A DNA stretch of 64,000 nucleotides from contig OZ018408.1 of the NCBI GenBank assembly GCA_963969595.1, forward strand, positions 3,345,823 through 3,409,822. The letters are read 5' to 3'. The translations under genes and the position numbers were made by a program. The notes below the pieces were generated by a model. That model saw only the letters and a list, made by a program, of their open reading frames with translations. It searched no databases and was not told where the DNA came from. This DNA comes from Neckera pumila (Eukaryota; Streptophyta; Bryopsida; Hypnales; Neckeraceae). Of this stretch, positions 11,986 through 23,757 are shown in pieces (position 1 is the stretch's first letter; each line of letters begins with the position of its first letter).

Positions 11986-12262
11986 TAAAATTTCTTAGAT
12001 TTTAAATGTTTTTAAATTTCTACAAACTGTAGAAGTCTACAAATTATAGAAATCTACAAAATTGTAGAAATCTACACATTGTCAAAATCTTAAAACTCTA
12101 TCAACGGATTTATTACATAAGTGTACAAGAACTTACAAGTCTTATAAGTCTAATCTAATGGTATTCTTGACAATTGATATGGGACAATTGATATAAGACA
12201 ATCTGGAAACAACTACAGAACAACTACAAAACGATTAGAATACAATTAGGATATAACTACCA

Positions 12263-12328
12263 AACAACTAGGAAACAACTATTGTCACTTTATAGTTGCA
12301 GTCGTTTCCTAGTTGTTTCCTAGTTGTT
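12263..12328. repeat. Perfect 19-bp inverted repeat
   Basis: AACAACTAGGAAACAACTA (12263-12281) is exactly mirrored at 12310-12328, with a 28-base spacer containing ttgcagtcg. The flanks carry more CAACTA words. It may be the terminus or a hairpin of a decayed element; nothing else supports a class. Confidence 0.75.
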
Positions 12329-12541
12329 TTTTGCGACTGCAAATTGACATGGTGGATTCCACAGAGTGTAAAGTTCTCGACATTGACAACTGTGATGAAT
12401 ATTGGATGAAAAATAGCTCACATTCATTCTAAATTTGAACTTTAAGCACAACTTGTAATCCTATACTTCATTCTACGACTGCTTTGCAACAATTGCAACT
12501 TAAACAATACATAACACTTCATTCTACGACTACTTTGTGAC

Positions 12542-12615
12542 TAAAACAATGTGCTGATGATGTAAAACAATGTGCTGATGATGTAAAACAATGTGTTGAT
12601 GATGTAAAACAATGC
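12542..12615. repeat. 21-bp tandem repeat, about 3.5 copies
   Basis: The unit TAAAACAATGTGCTGATGATG is repeated almost perfectly from 12542, ending in a partial fourth copy. Non-coding minisatellite just upstream of the retroelement fragment. Confidence 0.9.
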
Positions 12616-12661
12616 CGCAAAACAATGAAGTAAGGTTTGATGCAAATAGAGAGGACTGTAG

Positions 12662-13168
12662 TTGCAGGATAGTTGTATCGGACACTTAGTTGTAGTTAGC
12701 CGGTTGTGGCGGACACGTTTTTCTTCTAGTGGAATAGAATTGAAGACGAAGACTCATAAGGTCATGGCCACCTGGCTTGCAATACAAACCGGTGATTTGG
12801 AAATCCGACTCATAGCAATCAAAGCTTTGGAGGAAGCCCGACTGATGGCTTTGGACCAAACAAGAGAAATCCAAGAGGTAAGGAAGGTGGACTATGATAA
12901 GAAACTTCTAGCAAATCACGGAATTAGGGTAGGCGGACTTGTATTGCTATACGATAGCCGCTACCAAATTTTTCTGGATAAGTTACACACCAGATGGATG
13001 GGACCATATAGAATTAAAAACGTCTTTTCAAACGGTTCTATGCAGTTGAAGGATTTTCAGGAAGTATGGCTTGATATCGAGGTGAATAAATCCCGAGTCA
13101 AGAAATATGAACTAGATCCGGCATCAGAGGATGAAGAAGTTGATGTTTGCGGGGACTCTCACATTTGA
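12662..13168 (+). pseudogene. Ty3/Gypsy polyprotein, C-terminal fragment
   Basis: The frame contains the end of a Gypsy-type integrase. A helical segment (IKALEEARLMALDQTREIQ) precedes VRKVDYDKKLL, then RVGGLVLLYDSRYQIFLDKL, then HTRWMGPYRIKNVFSNGSMQ and VNKSRVKKYELD. This is the GPY/F-type module (WxGPYxIxxVxxNGSxxL) that ends many plant Ty3/Gypsy pol proteins. The protease, reverse transcriptase, RNase H and integrase core are absent upstream, so it is a remnant of about 110 recognisable residues. The first roughly 45 codons of the open frame look non-homologous, so the true boundary is probably near 12800. It is a cellular retrotransposon relic and cannot act alone. Confidence 0.75.
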
Positions 13169-15534
13169 AAAAGAGGTCATGTGGGAACACGGAAATTCAA
13201 AATAGATAGGATCAGATTAGAAAAGGATTAGAATAGTCTAAATTTTTCAATTTTGTTGATAATACATAGAAAATCCGGTTCAACTATGAATAACTTCGGA
13301 TTAATTAGTTTCCAAATTTTTAGAATTGTTAAATCTTATTAAGTCACAAGATGAAAAACAGAGTTTGGAACCCGAAAATATCCCGGATAGAGGGAACCCA
13401 CGGCCTAGAATTCCGGTCTAGAAACCTAAGGTACCGTTACGAAAATGGTCTCCTATCCGTTCTCCTCTGGGAACCGTCGACCAATCACCGGGTACTTAAG
13501 CACCCCGCCGATAGATTTCTCTATTTTTTTCGTAGACTCTTGCATGTGCATAGTTCAGTGAAAGAGTAGTGAGTTAGGAATTGGGACATGAAGAGAAAGG
13601 TGAGGTTGGTGCCATTTTGCGCCGTATTAGTTTTCGTGTCAATATTCTATGGCGAAAGGCAGTGGTTCTCGTAAACTGGCGGTGGTAACCTGTGAGCATT
13701 TATTTATCCACCCTTGATAAATAAGTGAGCACAACCGGGCTCTAGTTTTTGTATAGATTCTTATATGATCTATGAGTGCCTAAGGCCAATCCATTGTGCC
13801 TTCCAAGCAATGGATCTTCTTTTCCTATGTTCCTAACATCCACAATATACACAAAAACCAAAGATTTGAACTACTTGATGATTTTTATTCTAACTTCTTA
13901 AGTCAAATGAGGTCACGGTGGCTTTGAATTTGAACTAGTTACAGTCTAAATTTATCTATCCTAAGTCATAGAGCATCTCATGTTGTTACTAAAAATAAAA
14001 AACGTGACCCTAGCTCCTTTTTTTAGCAAAAGTTTTGGGCGGATGAAGTCTAGCCCTTCCGGGGTTAGTTAAACATCATCCATGATTTAGATGATGTTCC
14101 CTAATTCAATTAGCTTTGAAATTTTAACCATAGTCTCAGAAAATCAAGACCTAACTAAACCCTAAGTTTTGACTTGGATGAATGTTTTTAGGTCACCTTC
14201 ATCCGTCCCTTGACCTAAACTTCATCCCTGAATAGTTCCTAGGATTTATGGTATTTTTCAAACCACTTTAGGGTTATCCTAGGGTCCTACTCTGATTTCC
14301 TAATCTTAACTTCTTCCTTTGATTTAAGACACCCTAAATCTTTCTACCCTTATTCCTTGAGGTTCTAACTAAGCTTTGATAAATTGCTATTTTTAGGATT
14401 TACAAAATTTGTTCCTCCTAGAGGCTAACCTAAGATTTTCAGAATGTCCTTTTGTTTGATATTTCACTTACCCCATCAAAAGTTATTGATGGATGAAGTT
14501 AGACCATTAATCGGTATTTAAACTTCATCCGTTGATTACTCCTAACCCTAATTTGATAATTAAGTTTTGATTCCACTTTTGAGATCCAAGTTACTTCTAA
14601 TTATTATTTCCTAATTTAACTTGTCTTGTTTATCTTCTAATTACTTTTCATCCAATTTAGGTCCTAAACTTCATCCTTCCATGTCTCACTCGTTTTAACT
14701 CCAAATTTTAAGTGTAAGATGGTTTTGGAAAGCCCTAATTCTAATCTACAAGTTTTGAAATCTAAACTTGAAAAAGATTCTAGTTTTAATGCTCTGAATT
14801 GGTCTCCAACTTCGGCTAAGTGTTTAGAATTGTTAATCTAAACAATTAAAAAGAAAAGGAAGTGTTTAGTAATTTACCTCAAGTTGGTTTTCATCCGCGG
14901 TGTTGCAGAGTAGCTCCTTGAGATATTTCCGGTCCACCATCTTTGGGGGCTATTTTGGAATTTTGTTCACCACTTGAAAATAGGTATTTAATACAAATTT
15001 CCTAATTCTTTCCTATTTCATTTTCTTTCTATTGCTTCTCCTTTCTTTTTTTTTGGTACTATTCTACTTCAATTATTTAAATATCCCAAAGATTGACTAG
15101 TCTTGGAATTAAATAATTTAAGTCAACTTCTAACAATAATTGACCCTTCAACTTCTTGGTCAATTATTATTCTATCCAAATTTTTATGGTTCTAATTGTT
15201 CTTCCTAGATTTCCACCTAATCCTATCTCTTCCTAATTTCTCTTCAAATCCTAAATTGTCACTTCATCTCTCTCAATTTTCAACGTGGTTTTGAGAGTTC
15301 CAATTGTTCTACTTCCTATGAGTTTTGAGCCTCTTTTTGCAATGGAAACGTTGCAAATTGAGCTTCTTTAATCCCCTTTTCCTTCTACTAGTTCCTACTT
15401 GCTAATCTTCTATCACACACACACTATTTTATCAAAGGAATGCAAAGTGATTTTTATTTTTATTTTTGTGGTGTTCATGGAATTATTTTTGGACCAATTT
15501 TCCGAGGATGGCAAAAGACTCCAAATTTTTTGTA
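13169..15534. other. Non-coding, probable retroelement flank
   Basis: No open frame has recognisable content. Blocks near 14041 and 14480 share a layout (ggatgaagt ... tta ... catc(c) ... gatt), and the word ACTTCATCC recurs. The stretch just downstream of the Gypsy fragment may hold a decayed 3' LTR, but no matching 5' LTR was found in the window. Confidence 0.4.
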
Positions 15535-15630
15535 GGCTTGGATTTGCCAAAACAACCCTATGGCCTGGATTTGCGGAACAGCCCCACGGCCTGGACTTGC
15601 CAAAACAGCCCATACGGCCTAGACTGCCGA
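15535..15630. repeat. 26-28-bp tandem repeat, about 3.5 copies
   Basis: Units begin GGCYTGGAYTTGCSRAACAR and start at 15535, 15562, 15588 and 15616 (partial). The period varies between 26 and 28 bp, which shifts the frame and argues against a selected coding repeat. The next roughly 130 bases are strikingly GC-rich for this window. Confidence 0.8.
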
Positions 15631-15769
15631 CTCTGGGCCTTTCAGCTCCCACTGTCGCACTCCCTGGTTCCTCCTGTCGCCCCCCCGGCTGCCCCCTCGG
15701 CCGCCACGTGGCGCGGTCCGGTTGGCTGGCGTTGCGGGGGTGACGGACACCTTGGAAGCTGACTGCCTC

Positions 15770-15902
15770 TGGTTGCTTGCTGGTTCTTTTCTGGTTCTTT
15801 CGCTGGTTCTGGTTTCTCGCTGGTTTTCTTCTGGTTCTCTTCTGGTTCTCTTTTGGTTCTTTTCTGGTTCCTTCGTTGGTTTTCTTCTGGTTCTCTTTTG
15901 GT
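15770..15902. repeat. CTGGTTCT microsatellite-like array
   Basis: TTCTGGTTCT and CTGGTTTTCT words are repeated about a dozen times with small length changes. It is low-complexity DNA, and the open frames through it are artefacts of the repeat. Confidence 0.9.
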
Positions 15903-16060
15903 ACTAGCTAAAAAAAAAAGGATATGGGCACGGGAATTTTTCGTGGCTTGAGCAAGAACTAGTGAGCCTAATTTTGGAGACTAAACCTTGGGGGGATTTC
16001 CAAACATTCTGGAAACTAAATTTTGGGAGGGCGATAGCATTGCCGTAATTTTGTTAACAC

Positions 16061-16274
16061 CCAATATTCTAAAGAAATTTGACTATAGCTCCGTTGTATT
16101 TTGCTAATAACCAACAATTCTAAAGAAATCCACACTACGTGAAGTCAAAGCCTCGCCATAGTTTTGCTAATACCAAATATTCTAAAGAAATTTGACTATA
16201 GCTTTGTCGTACTTTGCTAATAACCAAAATTTCTAAAGAAATCTAGACTAAATGAAGTCAAAGCTTTGCCATAT
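16061..16274. repeat. Tandem duplication, about 112-bp unit
   Basis: Two copies begin CCAATATTCTAAAGAAATTTG (16061) and CCAAATATTCTAAAGAAATT (16173). Each unit holds a second, internal TTCTAAAGAAAT half-repeat, so the array is a dimer of dimers. Diverged by eye to about 85-90% identity. Confidence 0.8.
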
Positions 16275-18060
16275 GCAAAGGTTTGCAAGAAACTTAGAAT
16301 AACTTAAGACAAGGTAGGTTAGTACAACTTGGTTAGTACGTCTCTAAAACACGAATACACATTAGTGGAGAGTAATTAAACACAAAAGACCTTCAAGGAA
16401 AACACTAGAATGCCCCCCAAGGCGGCATATGCCGGGCACAAAGGGGGGGAACTAGGATTAGTACAAGGATTAGTAAAAAACAACTTCCATTGCTATAACA
16501 AAGGTCAAGTTAGTCAAAAATCCAAAGACAAAGACAATCTTTGAAGGGACCCTAGTGTCCTTTAAAGAAAGCTTGAAAATTAGCAACAACAGAGCCAAAA
16601 ATGCTCCAAAAACACACATTTACAACTTTTGGCTCAAAAATGGCCAAAAAAGTCCAAACAAATGGACCAACGTATTTTGAGAGCCAAAATAATGACTCAA
16701 AGGGTGTTTGTGAGAGAGAAGTGAGCCCCTTTATATAGATATCTACAGGTGCTCACCCCCCTCTCTTTTCTTACTAGTAATCTTATCACTTGAGATATTC
16801 ATCCTAATTTTCTAGTTTTTGACTTTCTACGCTGGTCCAAACTTCTAACTTTTACAGAACAACTCCAAATCACAAACGGATTGCGCCATTGGCTTCAAAA
16901 GGCCATTTTTAATTTAGAAGTGCCCCTACCATTTAATTTGATGTCAAAAACGCAATAATACTTAGTGCTAACTGAACACCAAAAAGGGGTAAAAATCCAG
17001 TCTTTGGAGTTTGACTTTTCTGAGAAAAATAACTAGCCTAAGTTCTTTAGAAGGTCTAAGAGAGTAAGAAAAGACCCAAATTTGACCCCATTCCAATTCC
17101 ATGTGCCACCGGGGCACCGATCAACTCCACCGGATTCTTGAAATTTTGCAATTGTCAGAGAATCTCGCCGGTTGGAGCACTTTTGACTATCAAAATGTCT
17201 TGAAACTTGTTGGAGCATCTTATTAGCATAAAATAAGCTAGTCTGATTTTTAGTAAGATTTTATCGCAACTTGGGTGATTTACAAGAAATTCCCGTCTAG
17301 AGTTTAGGCGGTTGACCATTCAGAAAGGCATTTTTTTAAGTTAGAAAATTCCGAATATTTTTATGGAATCTCTCATGGAATTACATAAAGGATGTGCAAG
17401 CTCATATTCTTACTTTGCACAAAAATCATAGGAGTATCAAATCTTGTCTTCTCCTTGTGAATCGGATAAAATAGGGAATCTTCTGTGTATAGGAGAATCT
17501 TGGCAAACCGATTTCGCCGTTGGCCTCCAAATGTAAATTCCACCCAAGAACAACATATAGCATCTCTATATTCTTTCCAGATGTCCGTCTTGCAATTGTA
17601 ATTCCTACAGGCCTAACAATTGAGGTTTCTGCTATTTCTTTTATAAAATGGTGAAAGTGAAACCTATCGTTGAAAATGGACATATGACCTCAATGGTATT
17701 CCTTCAGACCAAATCTAGACTGAAGAAGTCACCTACACTGTGGTTTTGGCGATTCTAGCCCTATTTACTATAAACCCATCTAGTCACATGAAATCCCGGT
17801 TTTATACCTATTTACAGATGGAAATCGGATTTAGTTGAGGGCAACTTATTGATAAGGGACCAAATGCTATATTGATATGTGACACACCTATTTTGGTCTT
17901 ACATTCTTTTTTGGGCTTTTTGTAACTAAAAGTACACTCAAACTTAGTATAAACGAAAAAAAGAAAAGAGTGAGTTCTGGGTGACAAATCGGGACCTTAT
18001 ATAGCCCGGATGGTTTGTCCAACTATTCCTTTCAACCTAATCTTCCAAAAACATTTAGAG
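16275..18060. other. Non-coding, no gene seen
   Basis: AT-rich sequence without coding evidence on either strand. It probably belongs to the 5' part of the decayed retroelement that follows, but no primer-binding site or LTR boundary was identified. Confidence 0.45.
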
Positions 18061-19300
18061 GTGGATCTGGCGACAATAGGGTGTGCTGGATTTATACAGA
18101 GACCGTGGAGTTTGAAGAGTGATGAGATCATTCAGGAGCTCATCATAGGGATTTCGAACTAGTACGAGTTGATAGTGAGGGGCTGACCCATAGCTTGGAC
18201 TGAGGATATTTGGGCGGATGTGTACCCGTTTCGGAAATATGGACCTGTATTAGCCTCCTAGACAGATAAGTATGCTGCTAATAAATTATGGAATCCAACC
18301 AATGCCAAGGAAGGATACGCCATTAGTGACTATAAAATTGATAAGTAGAGCAACTGCTAGAATTTTTGATTCTAGTTTTGTATCTAGAAAAGCCTACCCA
18401 GGGTACGGTCATGGTGGCTAACACCATTTTTGGGGCTATAGAAGGTAGATCTATGCATTGGAGAAAGATTATTGCAATTGTAGTGGCAAAGCTAATTGAT
18501 CACGTATTGAGGGGTAAAACCAGCCCAATCAATCCGTATTTGTTCCACCTGTACCACCAAAAAGAGGTTCTCAGCGCTTCGGAGATAGTTGTGTATGATA
18601 CTGGGGCTACGATTCTGCAATATGGCTTCACAGAGAAAGTCCAACCAGATTAGCCGGATCAGCTGGAATCTAAAGAAGAAGAATCTGAGGAGAAAGAAGA
18701 ACCACTTGAGCGTAGGGAAAGACGAAGGAAGTCAACCCATCCATCCGCTCGAGACAAATAGTCAACACCGGATAGAAGAGAGCCCAGCTAAAATCCGGAA
18801 GCTGAAGAGATTGCTAAATTCTTCAAAACCGGAATCAAGTGGGTGAATCAGGCTCGGGTATTGCATAGCAACATGGCAAACTTGCTTGTCAATATCATAG
18901 ATGAATTGAAGGTGGGCCTGGAGCAGATTGTGGATAAAATCTAACAAAGAGTGGATCCCCAGGTGTTGCGCAAAAAAGAGGAGCAAATCCGGAACTTGGA
19001 AAAAGACCAGAATGACCTCCAAGCACAAGTAAACTGAGTGGAGGGAGAGTTGAAAGTAGCAAGGTAGAAAGATGCAGGCGCTCTCCAACTTGTTTGGAAC
19101 TTGACAGCGTTGGATGCAGCGTCGGCAGAGCTTGTATTCAAAGCCAACCTCCTCAATGACCGGCTGATGAATGGAGGCCATCTAACCGGATCAAAGATGG
19201 TGACGGTTATTAATATTGACTTTCAAGCCTAGATGGAGAAGGTATTGAAGGAAATGCGTCAAATGCTGGCAGGGGCATCTTGATCCGGATAAGGCCATGG
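18061..19300 (+). pseudogene. Gag-like retroelement protein, degraded copy A
   Basis: Reading across several stops gives text homologous to the copy at 28.5 kb. IGCAGFIQRPWSLKSDEIIQ, PIAWTEDIWADVYPF and NAKEGYAISD align with the 28-kb text, and then the open frame 18366-18653 contains VANTIFGAIEGRSMHWRKII and PYLFHLYHQKEVL (compare IANTIFGALTGERKVNWSLV and PFLFHLYEHNELL). A coiled-coil-like stretch follows (RKKEEQIRNLEKDQNDLQAQ, about 18960-19030). No zinc knuckle or enzymatic motif is visible. The family is unrecognised; gag-like is inferred from its multicopy nature, helical C-terminus and charged tail. Confidence 0.6.
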
Positions 19301-20021
19301 ATTTTTCACAGTTTTTGAAAGTCCCTAGCACCTTATTAATGAAGACTTTGATCAAGCAGAGGAACTCGTTTCAACCTTAGTCTAAGGATCTTGGAGTACT
19401 TTTAGAGCAGCCTACGAGACTTCTTTAGTTTGAGTCAAAAAGAGCCAGGTAGACAATCCTTTCCGGTACAGACGGAAATTTCCGCTATCGTGTTGAGAGG
19501 AGCGCGCTTTGGGAATACGCAAAGTATCTGGCTGCAACTGGAATTAGTTAGTCATTGACTTCAAATAATCTTCAAGTCTTCTAGTCTTCAATCTTCTCTT
19601 TGTTCTTTTGCTTCAAACTCCTCCCCGTTGGCCTATCCTGTGTTGGCTCTAAACAGGTCAGGGTTCGGTCAGGTAGGATAAGAACCACGGGCCTCGGACG
19701 GGTAAAACGGGACGGCATAACACGAGATGCCGTCTGGATGATGGGCTCCTAAACTTCAAACTCCCGGTGACAAGCTCTAACTAGGCTTTAGCTTTCACTG
19801 TGAGAACAAACAGATTCGACCATGTGGGTGATTAAATCCCACCGTCTCCACAAACACAAAATGAGGCTAAGCATTGGTTTAACCCAAGCTGCCCGCAACA
19901 ACAAAAGTTTACAATAAAAGACAAGCCACAAGCCACAACACACAAATTCTCCTCCAACTCCAACTTCAAATCTTCACTCCAACTTCAATTTCAAAGCTAA
20001 ACTTTGAATGAATGCCACCAA
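19301..20021. other. Decayed element interior, no intact gene
   Basis: Short coding-like runs (for example FDQAEELVSTLV near 19340) continue with many stops and then fade. From about 19570 the sequence is C/T-rich and non-coding. Confidence 0.35.
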
Positions 20022-20393
20022 TGCTCCACAACTCCAAATAGAATGAGTGATATCTCTTTGTAAAGCTAATACAATTTTCTATACTTTCATCAAATTTCAA
20101 TTCATTCAAATACTCTCTCCAATATCTATGATTGCCCAAAGTTTTGGCCTCTAAAAGTGAGGGTAGCAGACCCTCCTTCACTTCAACACTCACAACTCAC
20201 ACATAAATGCTCCAAATACAATAAATGATAGCTATTTGAAAAGCTAACAAAATTCTCTACAACTTCTCAAAATTTCATTGCAAAATAAAAATCTCTCCGT
20301 CTTCTATGGTTGGTCAAAGTCTCAGCCCCTTCAATTGGGAGGCAACAGACTTTCCTCCACTCAAACTAGCACAAATCTCCACTCACAACTTCA
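20022..20393. repeat. Diverged tandem duplication, 186-bp period
   Basis: Two head-to-tail units start TGCTCCACAACTCCAAATAG (20022) and TGCTCCAAATACAATAAATG (20208). Each continues through AAAGCTAA, then CTCTCC, then TATGRTTG and CAGACYYTCC in the same order. Roughly 75-80% alike by eye, so older than the 133-bp duplication at 1948. Confidence 0.75.
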
Positions 20394-20909
20394 ATTCAAG
20401 CAAGAAAAGACCTCTTCCAATCACAACATCATAATACACAACTCCTCCAATTTTTATTGAAAAACCCCCCTCTCAAAACATATCATAACACAACACTCCA
20501 AACAATCGGATCCCCCCCTAAACTCACAACGAGAGAGAAGATGAAAAAAAATCACCTTTTTCCCACCTTAACTTCACTCTAACTTCACTCTATCTCTTTA
20601 TCTTTTACTTTTCCACTCAATCTCCATCTTAACTTATCTCTAACTTCACTCTATCCACTCTATCTACGGAATAAAGAACTAAAATCTACATATATCTAGT
20701 AGAGGTAAAAAAAAAACTAGAACCCCAATTTCTTGAGACTCAGAAAAAAACCCTCTAGTTTGACATAGTATAATCTAAATAAAACACAAAGAAAAAGAAT
20801 ATCAAATGAGATGAAGCTACCTCAAATGACTTCAACTTCTTTATGATGCAACAAACATTAAAATCTATCTAAATCGTGTGTATATACATAATCTACATAA
20901 TGTCTGCAT

Positions 20910-21288
20910 TTGCAACACGACACCGCTCTATCCAGTGTTCCGTCAATCCGGCTAGGTGGAGCAAGAAAATTCAAGTTGCCCAAACTTAATGTTCACAACA
21001 ATCTTATTCAACAGATGGGGGTCATGTTGAATCCAATCCGGACCCATCCGGAAGGCTTCTCCCACATGCAGCAGTCTTCACCTACACATGAGAAAGTGGA
21101 TCCAATCAAGCTTTCCGATGAAGACTTAGAGTATGTGACTGAATCAGAAATAGAGGAAGATTTGACACCACCAAAGGATCGTAAGATTCAAAGCTAGGCA
21201 CAAATCAAGTTGACCCCGGTGAAGGCGAGCAGTAAGTCATCTGCAAGTAAGGCAGGTAGCAGCGTGAAAAAGGCAAGAAAGAAGTAGT
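20910..21288 (+). pseudogene. Gag-like protein, acidic/basic C-terminal tail
   Basis: The frame has an acidic stretch (LSDEDLEYVTESEIEEDLTP) followed, after one in-frame stop at 21195, by a lysine/serine tail ending KKARKK and a stop at 21286. The order acidic block, then SK-rich block, then terminal KK matches the end of the copy at 28.5-30.2 kb, so this is probably the C-terminus of the same family, separated from copy A by unrelated DNA. Confidence 0.45.
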
Positions 21289-22319
21289 TGGTTAGGGTGT
21301 TTTTTGTTTGGATTTTGATTTTTGTTCCAAAATAGGTTTTCTATGTATGGGATCCGGTTCCGGATTCTAGGAGGCCACTAGCCTAGGACTTTCCGGTTAT
21401 CTCGGAGGTTTGTTGTGCGGTCACCCTGGCTTTAGAGCGGCCTTTTTGTTTTTTGCTTTTTGTTTTGGTTTTTAAAGGGTGGGTAGGTTTGTTGCCATCC
21501 CATTCCATCCAAGCTCATTTTCAATATTATTTGGTTCTTTTTTTTAATTTGAGCCACCAGGTGGACATTTTTGCTCCAACATTGTGCAAAGTATTTGACT
21601 ATTTTAGTATTGGAATATAAGAGGGAGTAGGTGAGGAGGAATCTGGATTGCAGGCTACGGATTTAGATTGAGAGTGTGTGTGACGAAGTTTAGGCTAGTG
21701 AATGAAGACTTGAGCATGGTATTTTAAATCACCGGAACAATAACCCGGTCAGGAGTGGCGTGGAATCAAGTAAGGTTCTGTACAGATACAAGCAACCACT
21801 TGAGGAAAATCCCCACTCACCGAAAGGTCTACCAGCCCTAGAAATCAATCTAGCAACTAGAAAACTATCTCCTTATTGAATCCGGATGTCTTGATCTGTC
21901 GTTGTAGTTAGGGAAATTGGACTCAGCTCTGAGTAGCCTCCTTTCCGGATAAACCATCCGGGAATTTGTGAGGATGTTAAATTTTTTCTTCTTGTACGAC
22001 ACATGTAAACTTTGCTTTGTTTGTTTAAATGAGTGTGGAGAAGAATGAGGATCATGAGTGGTGAAGTCCCTACCCCTCTAAAAGACCAATAGCAGATCCT
22101 TTGAGGGTAAAATAGAAGAATAGAAAACTAGTACTTTGAGGAGATGTAACCAGAATCTGGGTGAGACCGGATCTAGATTGAATTCCAGATAGCAATAGTA
22201 TCCAAAAGAGAGTAAGAAAAAGAAACAGATTGCTTGGATGTTTGGAAAAGAGAGGGAATATGGAAACCTTAGCTTGAAACAACATACTAGAATTCCTTTG
22301 GACGATATTTTGAGTCATT
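21289..22319. other. Non-coding flank of the gag-like element
   Basis: No coding evidence. The word ATCCGG and variants (ggttccggat, tccggatg, catccggga) are notably frequent here and in 28-31.4 kb, consistent with related retroelement DNA. Confidence 0.4.
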
Positions 22320-23757
22320 TTACAAAGTTTTAGGGTTGTAAGGATATTTATGCCTAGACCATGCCACAACACAATCACGACTTTCTAAAAACACTAAGTG
22401 GCTTTTAGTAGCAAGTTGCCCAATGCCTGCCATCCAAATGCAAAAGGTTGCGAATTTAGAAACCAAAGTTGGATGTGCCTTATCAAGAAAGAAGCGTTCC
22501 AAATGGTTTGCCATGAACTAAATGGCGTGATTCCACCAAAGTATATCTCCCTGACACCCTGTTGTAGCACAAGGGTTGTAGTGGCATCTCAAATATGGCC
22601 GCATAGAGTTCCTAAAATTTGTTATATATTTGTCCTTCCGATCTCTCCCCGTTGACAAGTTCTGCTTGAGCTGCACCTTAACCGTCTGTGTAGCACATTT
22701 CCCATGGTCAAATAAAGACAAACTTAAAAGTTGTGCACACTATAAGAGAAAGGGGTATTTTAAGTAGTGTCCTAGACATCACGTCTTTTAAGTAACATCT
22801 TTTAAGTAAGTTTTTAAATAAAATTTTAATAAAAAGATTGTCTTTTTAGTAAAATTTTACTTAAAAACTTTTTTAAAAGACGTTACTTAAAAGACATGAT
22901 GTTTAGGATACTACTTAAAAAACACCCCTTTCTCTTGTAGTGGCAAAATTGTGTATGCCACAAAAAATTGCTCAATTGTGAGTAGCAGCTTCACTACATG
23001 CGTTGAGCTCCTCAGGTTTTAAACCTGCCCAAATATGCCAAATGTGCGGAGGTATGGGGGCAAGTAGGTTAATGTCTCCTATCATTCGGGCATAGTGATT
23101 GTGACCAGAAACCAAATTTTCCACTACTTGTGGCGGCATGAAACAAACTATGAAAGTTGTTTGATAACAAAGCTTGCTCGTTTTCTACTTGGGAAACTAA
23201 AAAACCCTCGTGGACATCTTCAATTGCTGCCTTATGTTCTTTCTTGAGGCCTCAGTTGCACAAGAAAGGGTAGGCCAAGTCTAGCACATCTTTGTCAAGA
23301 GCTTCCAAGTTTGTCGCAGTTTGTGTTGTAGCAGTAGAACTGGCAATCGAGTCATGGGTTGAAGGATTGGTCTCTCTTTTATAAGTCTCAACCACCTCCG
23401 TGCTCCCATGAGCCTCCTTATACTCCAATGCATCTCTGGTAATAATCTTCTTTAGGCATAGTTGCAAATCCTTCAACCTCTGGATAGCTATAGGAGTGTC
23501 CACATTTGTGAATTCAAAATTCTTAGCCAATGACCAAGGTCCAAGGTGGAAAGCAGGAACATCACCTCGCCATTGTCAGTCATCTCATTTTTCTCCAAAG
23601 CCTCTATGTTGTTTGTTTAAATGAATTTATAAATGTCAGAGGGACTCATATCAGCCAGTGTTGCTTGGACAATAGGAATTGGTGGAAGGAGTGGTTCTCC
23701 ATAACCTTGAGCTATTAAATCAGCATGCCAATTAAGAACTGCCTTGGTGCCATAAAT
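22320..23757 (-). pseudogene. Unrecognised decayed gene, split by a MITE
   Basis: Minus-strand coding text runs almost continuously: YGTKAVLNWHADLIAQGYGE and PIVQATLADMSPSDIYKFI (about 23757-23615), NGEVMFLLSTLDLGHW, AKNFEFTNVDTPIAIQRLKD (23527 on), KKEHKAAIEDVHEGFLVSQV, GHNHYARMIGDINLLAPIPP, then HNF-A where the MITE interrupts. After the MITE it resumes with QLLSLSLFDHGKCATQTVKV, NLSTGRDRKDKYITNFRN and LVSKFATFCIWMAGIGQLAT to 22320. I count four in-frame stops (including 23252 and 22518) and two frame changes apart from the MITE. I do not recognise the family. A serine/threonine-rich linker (SIASSTATTQTATN) divides two helical parts. A multicopy mobile-element gene or a lost host gene are both possible. 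Confidence 0.5.
22738..22942. mobile_element. CACTA-type MITE with TSD GCA
   Basis: It begins CACTATAAGAGAAAGGGGT and ends with the complement of CACTACAAGAGAAAGGGGTG. The arms stay complementary for roughly 75 bp, so nearly all of the 205 bp folds back. It is flanked on both sides by the 3-bp direct repeat GCA (22735-22737 and 22943-22945). CACTA termini plus a 3-bp duplication define the CACTA (En/Spm) superfamily; there is no transposase, so it is non-autonomous. It lies inside the minus-strand pseudogene. Confidence 0.92.

Noticed and set aside
13351..13569. 72-codon frame downstream of the Gypsy fragment
   Set aside because: No homology is recognised; more likely retroelement non-coding sequence.
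15399..15907. Overlapping frames of 61-114 codons rich in proline and leucine
   Set aside because: They are produced by tandem repeats and a GC-rich patch, and the repeat period changes frame between units.
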